Shown here: one piece after another, positions 54,324-62,159 of the stretch
Numbering within the stretch: the stretch's first letter is position 1
Layout: every line of letters begins with the position of its first letter
Source: Robertmurraya dakarensis
GTDB lineage: Bacteria; Bacillota; Bacilli; Bacillales; Cytobacillaceae
Direction of reading: 5' to 3'
NCBI RefSeq assembly: GCF_900156875.1
Contig: NZ_LT707409.1
Location: 2,563,880-2,627,879, forward strand
DNA length: 64,000 nucleotides
Notes under the pieces: generated by a model
Database searches by the model: none
What the model saw: the letters and a program-made list of their open reading frames with translations, nothing else
What the model was told of the DNA's origin: nothing
Program-made: the position numbers and the translations under genes

Positions 54324-55788
54324 CGTTTTCAAGGTATTCCCTTAAGACTCTTCTCAAGAGCTTTTTCGAAGCGTTGCGAGGGAGTTCGTCCACAAAATAA
54401 ATTTCCTTAGGCACTTTATATTTTGCCAGCTTCTGATAACAAAGATCTATTATCTCCAGCTCACTTAAACTGCCTTCTTTAACAATAAAAGCAACAGGCA
54501 CCTGCCCCCAAGCATCATTATTTTTACCGATGACGCCTGCATCAATTACGTGAGGATGGGACATTAAAACACCTTCAATTTCGGCCGGGTAAATATTTTC
54601 TCCACCAGAAATGATCAAATCAGAACGGCGGTCTTGCACATACAAAAAACCTTCATCATCTAAATAACCAATATCCCCCGTCTGAAACCATCCATCTTTC
54701 ATTTTTCTTTTTGTTTCTTCTTCTCGATTTAAATAGCCGATTGTCACATTCGGCCCCTTAACACTAATCTCACCAGATTGAAAGGCTTCCAGCACATTGC
54801 CTTCCTCATCGATGATTTTTAATTGCGAGGGAAATAACGGTTTCCCTGCTGAACCAAGTTTGGAAATACTATACTCAGGTGAAAGCGTAACAATTTGCGA
54901 AGCCGTTTCCGTCATTCCATAGGACTGAAACACCGGAATAGATCGATCGACACATTTTTCTAATAGCGGCAATGGAGCAGGTCCGCCTCCTAACAACATA
55001 CATCGAAAATATGAAGGGAGAGCTTCCTCATGGAGCTCCTCCACTAATCTAGTCAATGTTGTGGTCACAACGGACATTATTGTCACTCTTTCCGATTTTA
55101 TATCTTGAAGAGTTTGCTGTTCATTAAAGGACTCATGGAGCACCATTTTCATTCCATAAATTAAGCTTCTCATTAAAATAGAATATCCGCTGATATGGAA
55201 CAAAGGAACAGAACATAACCAGCAATCATCTTCCCTTATTCCTATATTTAAGGCCGAACCAGTCGCACTCCACCAATGATTACCGAAGGTCTGCAATACC
55301 CCCTTTGGATGCCCCGTTGTACCCGAAGTGTACATAATCGAACAAACATCACTGAGATGTACCTCTTTCATGATTTCAGGACTTTTAAAAGCAGTCTGGT
55401 TCAGATCCTCCTTGGTCAAACAAGTAACAGCAGAAATCTCCTTTACCTTTTCTTCAAGTCGTTCTTCTGTGATTAAGTAAGATGCCCCGGAGTCATTCAG
55501 CTGCCAAGATAGTTCCTCAGATGTTAGACGATTATTTAAAATAACTGCTTTTACGCCAAGTAATTGCAGGGCCAATAAGATTACCACCGTATCGATGTGA
55601 TTTTTCAACAAAACACCAATAAATTGATCCTGTCTTACCCCGCTTTCGGTCAAACGGCCAGCCCGGTCAAAGGCAAGGTCATAAAGCTCTTTAAAGGTAA
55701 ATTCCCTGTCTTTAAAGCGAATCGCAGGACGATCTGGTGTTAGAAATGCTCTTTTAAGCAATGGATTTGGAATCTGTTCTTGTAACAT
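54319..55788 (-). CDS. menE: O-succinylbenzoate-CoA ligase MenE
   Basis: A 489-residue acyl-adenylate-forming enzyme that activates o-succinylbenzoate with CoA in menaquinone synthesis. The P-loop SIMYTSGTTGHPKGV, the YGMTETASQ segment and FQTGDIGYLDDEGFLYVQDRRSDLI are intact. ATG 55788 (MLQEQIPN) has AAAGGGGG upstream. It lies after menB but behind a strong hairpin, and is followed by a terminator with no menC. Confidence 0.94.
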   Translation of the reverse strand: MLQEQIPNPLLKRAFLTPDRPAIRFKDREFTFKELYDLAFDRAGRLTESGVRQDQFIGVLLKNHIDTVVILLALQLLGVKAVILNNRLTSEELSWQLNDSGASYLITEERLEEKVKEISAVTCLTKEDLNQTAFKSPEIMKEVHLSDVCSIMYTSGTTGHPKGVLQTFGNHWWSATGSALNIGIREDDCWLCSVPLFHISGYSILMRSLIYGMKMVLHESFNEQQTLQDIKSERVTIMSVVTTTLTRLVEELHEEALPSYFRCMLLGGGPAPLPLLEKCVDRSIPVFQSYGMTETASQIVTLSPEYSISKLGSAGKPLFPSQLKIIDEEGNVLEAFQSGEISVKGPNVTIGYLNREEETKRKMKDGWFQTGDIGYLDDEGFLYVQDRRSDLIISGGENIYPAEIEGVLMSHPHVIDAGVIGKNNDAWGQVPVAFIVKEGSLSELEIIDLCYQKLAKYKVPKEIYFVDELPRNASKKLLRRVLREYLENE

Positions 55789-55809
55789 CAGAATCCCCCT
55801 TTCAAAATG

Positions 55810-55848
55810 ATAAAAAACAGCTTGATGGATCGATGCCACCAAGCTGTT
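55810..55848 (-). terminator. Strong terminator between menB and menE
   Basis: AACAGCTTGGTGG pairs with CCATCAAGCTGTT (13 bp, one G-U) around a 7-base loop, followed by TTTTATC on the minus strand. It precedes the menE Shine-Dalgarno. Confidence 0.85.
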
Positions 55849-55869
55849 CCGTTGGAATTTGGACAGAAA

Positions 55870-56688
55870 TCAAGGGAAACGAGGAAATTGTCCAAAGTCA
55901 GGCTTACGCTTTTCTTTAAAGGAATCGCGACCTTCTTTCGCTTCATCTGTTGTATAGTAAAGAAGGGTAGCATCTCCAGCAAACTGTTGAATTCCTGCAA
56001 GACCGTCTGTATCAGCGTTCATTGCTGCTTTCAAGAAGCGAATCGCAGTTGGACTTTTTTCGAGAATTTCTTCACACCATTTAACCGTTTCTTCCTCGAC
56101 CTGTTCAAGAGGAACAACTGTATTAACCAAGCCCATATCAAGAGCTTCCTGCGCGTTGTATTGTCTGCAAAGATACCAAATTTCTCTTGCTTTCTTATGA
56201 CCAACAATTCTTGCTAAATAACCTGAACCGTACCCAGCATCAAAGCTTCCCACTTTAGGACCTGTTTGACCAAATACAGCATTTTCTGCAGCAATGGTTA
56301 AATCACATACAACATGAAGAACATGGCCGCCTCCAATTGCATAACCTTTTACCATTGCGATGACTGGTTTAGGAATAACACGAATCAAACGTTGTAAATC
56401 TAACACATTTAAGCGGGGAATTTGATCATCTCCGACATAGCCCCCATGTCCGCGTACAGACTGGTCTCCACCAGAACAGAACGCTTTATCTCCAGCACCC
56501 GTTAAAATGATAACGCCTACATTCGAATCATCACGTGCATACGCAAATGCGTCAATTAATTCCATTACCGTTCTAGGTGTAAATGCATTATGTACTTGAG
56601 GACGATTGATTGTTATTTTGGCAATGCCATTGTATGTTTCATACATAATTTCTTCATACTTTTTGCCAGGAATCCATTCTATTGTCAT
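55870..56688 (-). CDS. menB: 1,4-dihydroxy-2-naphthoyl-CoA synthase MenB
   Basis: A 272-residue crotonase-fold naphthoate synthase that closes the second ring of menaquinone. Signatures: [18 protein letters not shown] (substrate loop), [19 protein letters not shown] and the characteristic [19 protein letters not shown], with C-terminal [19 protein letters not shown] precedes ATG 56688. Follows menH after 59 bases. No confusion with the other crotonases at 10-13 kb. Confidence 0.96.
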   Translation of the reverse strand: MTIEWIPGKKYEEIMYETYNGIAKITINRPQVHNAFTPRTVMELIDAFAYARDDSNVGVIILTGAGDKAFCSGGDQSVRGHGGYVGDDQIPRLNVLDLQRLIRVIPKPVIAMVKGYAIGGGHVLHVVCDLTIAAENAVFGQTGPKVGSFDAGYGSGYLARIVGHKKAREIWYLCRQYNAQEALDMGLVNTVVPLEQVEEETVKWCEEILEKSPTAIRFLKAAMNADTDGLAGIQQFAGDATLLYYTTDEAKEGRDSFKEKRKPDFGQFPRFP

Positions 56689-56747
56689 GATTATAGCCTC
56701 CTTTTAATATGTTGGTTTTTAATCGAACTTTATCATTTTGTGTCATC

Positions 56748-57557
56748 TTATGTACTCGACAAAAACCTACTTACTATTGTACCAAATTTTTCACTATCTT
56801 CCACATGTATTGCATGCCCGCAGCCATCAATGTTTTCCCAGCTGACATTTTTAAGCTCTTTCGCCATTTCTGCTGCGATATTGCAAAACTTCTGATCACT
56901 TGATCCTGTGATCAATAGGACCTCATGATGTAGTTCCGAAAGATTATCCCACCAGGAGGGCTGTGCCCCTGTTCCCATTCCTTCAAGACTAAGCGAAAGC
57001 CCTATTGAAGAATTTCTCAATCTCTGTTCTTTCAGTTGAGCTTGAATTGTTGGGGGCAGCTTTTCTTGAGTTTGAAACAAAGGAATGTTTCCCCAGTATT
57101 CTACAAAGGCTTCTATTCCTTCTTCTCTTATAAAAGAACTAAGCTTACAATCTTGTTCCACGCGTGCTTTTCGTTCTTCTTCCGATCTTAAGCCAGGAGA
57201 GGTACTTTCAAGTACGATTTTTCTAACCTTTGTTGGATATTTAAGAGCAAAAGAAAGGGCCAATCTTCCGCCCATCGAATAGCCAATAATATCCGCTTTC
57301 GGTATGCCTAGCTTTTCCAACAATAAAAATAAATCATCACACACAGAAAGCATTCGATAACGGCCTGCATCTTCTGGTGAATCAGTTTTACCGTGTCCAA
57401 TAATATCAACTGCATACAGTCTTGAATGTTGTCCCCATTTTTCAAAAAAGGGGTCCCAGGTGGTTGAATCTCCCGTAAAGCCATGCAATAAAATAACGGG
57501 AAATCCATCACCAGCCTTTTCCACATTGTAACGAACCCCATCAATAACATGCCTCAT
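56748..57557 (-). CDS. menH: SHCHC synthase MenH (alpha/beta hydrolase)
   Basis: A 269-residue alpha/beta hydrolase in the men operon. Nucleophile Ser in IGYSMGGRLAL, acid in GSSDQK and His in GCGHAIHVE form the triad. It removes pyruvate from SEPHCHC to give SHCHC. ATG 57557 overlaps the menD stop (ATGA) with GGGGAA upstream. The frame is open 17 codons further inside menD. Translational coupling to menD is likely. Confidence 0.9.
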   Translation of the reverse strand: MRHVIDGVRYNVEKAGDGFPVILLHGFTGDSTTWDPFFEKWGQHSRLYAVDIIGHGKTDSPEDAGRYRMLSVCDDLFLLLEKLGIPKADIIGYSMGGRLALSFALKYPTKVRKIVLESTSPGLRSEEERKARVEQDCKLSSFIREEGIEAFVEYWGNIPLFQTQEKLPPTIQAQLKEQRLRNSSIGLSLSLEGMGTGAQPSWWDNLSELHHEVLLITGSSDQKFCNIAAEMAKELKNVSWENIDGCGHAIHVEDSEKFGTIVSRFLSST

Positions 57558-59308
57558 CGCCATTCCCCATTTACTAGCTGACTTATTTCCTGGGAAACAA
57601 AATCCCACAAAGTTCGATGTTCTTTTAAGTTTTCATCACGGTTTGTTGTTACCTCGAGAACATTTAACCCTTGGAAGCTTGAGCATCCCTCAAGAGAGGA
57701 AGAAAAATGTGTCCAATCTTTAATCAGATCGTATTGACCATTATACATACGGATCGCATGCTCAAACTGCAAATCTAGCGGCGTTCCAAATAACTTTTCA
57801 AAGTGGTCAGGATAATTAGCTTGAGGAAGAAACGAGAAAATCCCTCCGCCGTTATTATTAATGACAATAATATTAATATTCAGTTCGTACAGCTTGGACA
57901 TAATCAAACCATTCAAATCATGGAAAAAGGTTAAATCCCCCAGAACTAGATACAACGGCTGATGAACGACAGCTGCACCTAATGCCGTGGAAATCGTTCC
58001 ATCGATACCATTGGCACCACGATTTGCCATAATCCGAATAGATTTAGGATTATTATAGAAGAAAGTATCTAAATCACGGATCGGCATGCTGTTTCCAACA
58101 AAAAGGGTTGCACCTTCTGGAAGCAGTTCAACCAGTTCATAAAAAATCTTACCTTCGCTCAAGCTTGAACTTTCTTTTATTTTCATCAGATGTTCTCTTG
58201 TAAAGGAATTCAATTCCTTCCATTTAGAGAGGAAGTCTGATGATTTTTCATCCTCAATAACAGCTGTTAAAGCACTGCAAAATAAGGCTTCATTGCAATA
58301 AATCATGGATGTTGTCAATAGTGAAGGATCTCTCCATCCACCTCCGCTGTCAACCACCCATTGCTCAGCATGTTTATTCTCTTTCATGTAAATCGTTAAG
58401 GCCTTAGATACCGGCATTGCTCCAAAACGGATGATAAGATCAGGTTTTAGTGCCTTTTTGGCATCATCATTCCGTAAAAAAGTGTCATAAGTATCGATTA
58501 TATTTTCTAACCGATGTTCTCCACTCCTCAATTGTGATAGAGGATCGGCAACAATTGGCGCTTGCAGTTTTTCTGCAAAACTCGTAACAGCTTCTGGAAA
58601 TTTTTCATCATCAATCGAACCACAAACAATGATGATCTTTTGGTATTGGTTTAAATCATTTTTCAGCCTTTCAAGCTGATGATTTTGCAGAGTGTATTCA
58701 CTTTGCTGGATCGTTACATAACCTTCCTGACGTTCTTCATGATGAAACAGATTTTTCTTTTTGAGATCGGGTACAAGCGGTTCCCGAAATGGAAAGTTTA
58801 AATGTACAGGACCTGCAGGTGACGTAAGAGCTGTTGCCGCTGCCCTTGCACAGACACTGCGGACATAACGTAACATCTCCTCCGAATTTTCCGGAGGAGC
58901 CATTTCGATAAACCACTTTACATGCTTTCCATATAAATGAATTTGATCGATCGCCTGCGGAGCTCCTACATCTCTCAATTCATGAGGTCTGTCGGCCGTT
59001 AATACCACAAGAGGCACTCTTGAATAATAGGCCTCTACGATAGCAGGATAGTAGTTCGCAGCTGCTGTTCCGGATGTACATAGAATAGCTGCGGGCTTAC
59101 CAGATGCTTTTGCAATCCCCAATGCAAAAAAAGCCGCCGAACGCTCATCCACATGGATGTGAAGACGTATCTCTGGATGTTGTGCTATAACCATTGCCAT
59201 TGGAGTCGATCTAGACCCGGGACTTACCACTACATCCCTTATACCGGATTGAACTAGCTCTGCAACAAATGCTGCAAGATAAGACGTTAATGATTCTTGA
59301 TGACTCAT
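57554..59308 (-). CDS. menD: SEPHCHC synthase MenD
   Basis: A 584-residue thiamine-diphosphate enzyme that joins isochorismate and 2-oxoglutarate. DVVVSPGSRSTPM binds substrate, the ThDP glutamate is in IHVDERSAAFFALG, and NRGANGIDGTIS and LGDLTFFHDLNGL supply the Mg/ThDP motif. Start ATG 59308 overlaps the menF stop (ATGA), so the operon is coupled. Length typical. Confidence 0.96.
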   Translation of the reverse strand: MSHQESLTSYLAAFVAELVQSGIRDVVVSPGSRSTPMAMVIAQHPEIRLHIHVDERSAAFFALGIAKASGKPAAILCTSGTAAANYYPAIVEAYYSRVPLVVLTADRPHELRDVGAPQAIDQIHLYGKHVKWFIEMAPPENSEEMLRYVRSVCARAAATALTSPAGPVHLNFPFREPLVPDLKKKNLFHHEERQEGYVTIQQSEYTLQNHQLERLKNDLNQYQKIIIVCGSIDDEKFPEAVTSFAEKLQAPIVADPLSQLRSGEHRLENIIDTYDTFLRNDDAKKALKPDLIIRFGAMPVSKALTIYMKENKHAEQWVVDSGGGWRDPSLLTTSMIYCNEALFCSALTAVIEDEKSSDFLSKWKELNSFTREHLMKIKESSSLSEGKIFYELVELLPEGATLFVGNSMPIRDLDTFFYNNPKSIRIMANRGANGIDGTISTALGAAVVHQPLYLVLGDLTFFHDLNGLIMSKLYELNINIIVINNNGGGIFSFLPQANYPDHFEKLFGTPLDLQFEHAIRMYNGQYDLIKDWTHFSSSLEGCSSFQGLNVLEVTTNRDENLKEHRTLWDFVSQEISQLVNGEWR

Positions 59309-60711
59309 TTTTCCATACCCCCAAGAGCTGAAAGCATCGGCTTAAACTTTACTTTCGTTTCACTGTATTCGCTCTCCGCGTCAGAATCACTGATGATTCC
59401 ACAACCTGCAAAAAGAGAAGCTTCATTTCCTTGAATTAAAGCAGACCGAATGGCTACAGCAAATTCACCGTTACCATTATTGTCAATCCAACCAACAGGT
59501 GCTCCATACAGCCCTCTATCAAGCTCTTCAATTTCTCTGATCATTTCCACTGCATCTTGCTTTGGAAATCCTCCTAGAGCTGGTGTCGGATGCAATCGAT
59601 CCACTAGCTGAAATAGGGAGCTTTGGCTTTTGGAGATACCTACAACCGGTGTAAACAGGTGCTGAATGTCACGCATTTTCATTAGAACCGGATGATCAGG
59701 AAGCTCAACCTGCTCACAAACTTGTTCCATTGCATCTTTTATCATTTCCACGACAAACTGATGTTCCATTAAGTTTTTATCATCACCTAAAAGTGTCTGA
59801 CCTAACTGCTCATCTTCTTCCTCCGTCTTCCCTCTGGCAATAGAACCTGCAAGACAAGTAGAGTAAAGCTTTTTTCCTTCCTTCTTAACCAGTCTTTCAG
59901 GAGAAGCACCAATAAAACAATCCCCGTTTGACTCAAATGCAAAGGTATAACTCTCACGCTGTTCTGTTAACAGACGCTTGAGTACCCCCTCAATCGGCAC
60001 ATCGTCATTAAAATACAAGCGAAGTTCACGAGCAAGTACAGCTTTTTTTAGTTCACCATTCTTTAAGTGACTTACAAGCTTTCTGACCGTCTCTTTCCAA
60101 TTTTCAGGGTTAACTTCTTCTTTTTTAGTAATCGCAGCATCTTTTACTTTCTTCGGTTGATGAACCGATGATAAGATTTGCTGCCGTTCAAGAAATACTC
60201 TTTCAGCGATTGAAAGATCATCATGCTGTGTACACAGTACATTTGTTGTTAAGTAATATTGACCGTTTACCTTAGTTAATAAGTATTTTGGCATATGAAA
60301 AAGGGCATCTGAAAACTTGGACCATAGCTGCGTTTTCTTTTTTATAGGATCAAAAGAAAAGCCTCCGAACATGAGCGGGCCTGTACCAGCTTCATGAAAA
60401 TCATTGTAAATAATTCCGTTTTCAATAACTTTTTTCCACTCTTTTTCAACATGAAAAAAACGATCAGAATTCTGATCACAGTGAATGAGTTTGCATATTC
60501 CTAAACCAGAAATAAAAATATCATCTGAAGGGTCTTTCCAATAGAAACGTTCGCCAAGATATTTTTTTTGACCTGCAGAGAAAAACGCCAGAGGCTCTAT
60601 ATGATCTACTTTTTGAACTTCGCTCACTAAGATTGGCATCGATAATTCTCTCGCTTTTGCTATTGCCTGCTCGATCCCTTTTTTAAGCTCCGTATCTTGA
60701 ACAGTAACCAA
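59305..60711 (-). CDS. menF: Isochorismate synthase MenF
   Basis: A 468-residue chorismate-utilising enzyme. The C-terminal chorismate-binding domain includes FIGASPERLV, the STCLAGSIARGKT loop, LMKMRDIQHL, HPTPALGGFPK and the C-terminal AGCGIISDSDAESEYSET. It converts chorismate to isochorismate, the first menaquinone step. TTG 60711 has GGAGGGGA 5-6 bases upstream. First gene of the operon, with a leader of about 176 bases. Confidence 0.95.
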   Translation of the reverse strand: MVTVQDTELKKGIEQAIAKARELSMPILVSEVQKVDHIEPLAFFSAGQKKYLGERFYWKDPSDDIFISGLGICKLIHCDQNSDRFFHVEKEWKKVIENGIIYNDFHEAGTGPLMFGGFSFDPIKKKTQLWSKFSDALFHMPKYLLTKVNGQYYLTTNVLCTQHDDLSIAERVFLERQQILSSVHQPKKVKDAAITKKEEVNPENWKETVRKLVSHLKNGELKKAVLARELRLYFNDDVPIEGVLKRLLTEQRESYTFAFESNGDCFIGASPERLVKKEGKKLYSTCLAGSIARGKTEEEDEQLGQTLLGDDKNLMEHQFVVEMIKDAMEQVCEQVELPDHPVLMKMRDIQHLFTPVVGISKSQSSLFQLVDRLHPTPALGGFPKQDAVEMIREIEELDRGLYGAPVGWIDNNGNGEFAVAIRSALIQGNEASLFAGCGIISDSDAESEYSETKVKFKPMLSALGGMEK

Positions 60712-60760
60712 AAAATCCCCTCCAATTAAGAAAAGCGTATGCGTCTATTATGTATTGAAA

Positions 60761-60814
60761 TTCGAGGTCAAACATGAAAGGCGGCACACAATCCTTCAGC
60801 TTTGAAACCTCAAA
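60761..60814 (-). ncRNA. Hairpin in the men operon leader
   Basis: On the minus strand TTTGAGGT (60814-60807) pairs with ACCTCGAA (60768-60761, one G-U), with an inner TGAAGG/CCTTTCA pairing. It lies in the leader between the predicted start near 60888 and menF. No known riboswitch class is recognised. Confidence 0.35.
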
Positions 60815-60893
60815 TCGTTTTGTTTTCCTAATAAAGCCATCACTTTATAGAATATCAGTCTTTACCCAGTTTATCTAGCTTAAAACTTATTTT

Positions 60894-60922
60894 AAGATAC
60901 ACCCCCTATAGGGGCATGTCAA
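60894..60922 (-). promoter_or_regulatory. men operon promoter with a palindrome in the spacer
   Basis: TTGACA (60922-60917) and TATCTT (60899-60894) are 17 bases apart on the minus strand. The spacer contains the perfect palindrome CCCCTATAGGGG (60903-60914), extended by ACA/TGT arms to 60899-60919. The site suggests a repressor that blocks polymerase. Confidence 0.6.
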
Positions 60923-61068
60923 TTAGAACGGTCACACCTTTCCGAGCCATTTCCTTATTATATTATTTGATTTTTTCAGGCAGCCATACACATGACAATT
61001 GAAACACCCTAGCTTTACATTTAAGAATGAGATTAGAAAAATCTCCCATTATTAGGGGTAGAAATTAA

Positions 61069-61147
61069 TTGACACTCTTGTATCAATTGCCTAAACTTGA
61101 TATGAACTTATTCTTAAATTGACAAGATCACTTTTTTTATTTATTAT
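61069..61147 (+). promoter_or_regulatory. Tandem sigma-A promoters of menA
   Basis: P1: TTGACA (61069-61074), 17 bases, TAAACT (61092-61097). P2: TTGACA (61119-61124), 17 bases, TATTAT (61142-61147), which is closer to the start codon and stronger. An AATTGA/TCAATT dyad overlaps P1. These sites and the men promoter account for most of the 476-base gap 60712-61187. Confidence 0.65.
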
Positions 61148-61187
61148 ATAAAAGTTTGCAATTTCTTTTGCAGAGGGGGAAATTTAC

Positions 61188-62120
61188 GTGCAAATCGAGA
61201 GCCAAACAAATTCAAAATATATCTCGCAAAATAAAGGCTGGAGGGTTTGGTGGCAGTTAACAAGACCTCATACACTAACCGCAGCATTTGTTCCAGTTTT
61301 TCTTGGCACAGTATTAGCAATTCAAGAAACAAACATCAGCATTGGCTTATTTCTTGCCATGTTAATCGCCAGCCTATTAATCCAGGCAGCGACTAATATG
61401 TTTAACGAATACTATGATTACAAACGTGGATTAGATACAGAAGAATCAGTTGGGATCGGCGGTACCATCGTTCGTGATGGTGTAAAGCCGAAAACCATAC
61501 TAAAACTAGCTTTGAGCTTATATGGAATTTCATTATTATTGGGAATCTATATTTGTGCAAATAGCTCATGGTGGTTAGCACTAATCGGATTATGCTGTAT
61601 GGCAGTAGGTTATCTTTATACAGGCGGCCCGCTTCCAATCTCACATACCCCATTCGGAGAATTCATGTCAGGCTTTGTGATGGGAATGGGTATTATTCTA
61701 ATTAGTTTCTTTATCCAAGCAGGTACGGTTACTACAACAAGTATACTAGTCTCTATCCCAATCTTTATTCTTGTTGGCGGAATTAATCTTTCTAATAATA
61801 TTCGAGATTTAGATGGTGATAAAGATTTCGGACGCAAAACTCTTCCTGTTTTATTGGGTAGAAAAAAGGCAGTCACCTTGTTAGCATCATTATTTATCAT
61901 TTCTTATATTTGGGTATTCGTCTTAATTTTAATGGGCTATACATCTGCATGGATAGCTATTGTTGTCATAAGTGCTCCAACGGCCATTAAGGCAGTTAAA
62001 GGATTTATCGGAAAAACAATTCCTATCCAAATGATGCCCGCTATGAAGGCAACAGCACAGACAAATACATTTTTTGGATTTTTATTATCAATTGGATTAT
62101 GCTTAGGTTATTTTTTATAA
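61188..62120 (+). CDS. menA: 1,4-dihydroxy-2-naphthoate prenyltransferase MenA
   Basis: A 310-residue UbiA-family membrane prenyltransferase with about eight to nine hydrophobic segments. The two Asp-rich motifs are NMFNEYYDYKRGLD and NNIRDLDGDKDFGRKTL. It attaches the polyprenyl chain to DHNA, the penultimate menaquinone step. GTG 61188 has AGGGGGA 7 bases upstream. Divergent from menF. I recall B. subtilis menA as unlinked to menFDHBEC, so the arrangement here is tighter. Confidence 0.94.
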   Translation: MQIESQTNSKYISQNKGWRVWWQLTRPHTLTAAFVPVFLGTVLAIQETNISIGLFLAMLIASLLIQAATNMFNEYYDYKRGLDTEESVGIGGTIVRDGVKPKTILKLALSLYGISLLLGIYICANSSWWLALIGLCCMAVGYLYTGGPLPISHTPFGEFMSGFVMGMGIILISFFIQAGTVTTTSILVSIPIFILVGGINLSNNIRDLDGDKDFGRKTLPVLLGRKKAVTLLASLFIISYIWVFVLILMGYTSAWIAIVVISAPTAIKAVKGFIGKTIPIQMMPAMKATAQTNTFFGFLLSIGLCLGYFL

Positions 62121-62123
62121 ACC

Positions 62124-62157
62124 AAAAAGCTTCTGGAGAAATCTCCAGAAGCTTTTT
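62124..62157. terminator. Bidirectional terminator between menA and glgP
   Basis: AAAAAGCTTCTGGAGA and TCTCCAGAAGCTTTTT form a perfect 16-bp stem with a 2-base loop, so the closing pairs will be open. T tracts on both strands. Confidence 0.93.
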
Positions 62158-62159
62158 CT

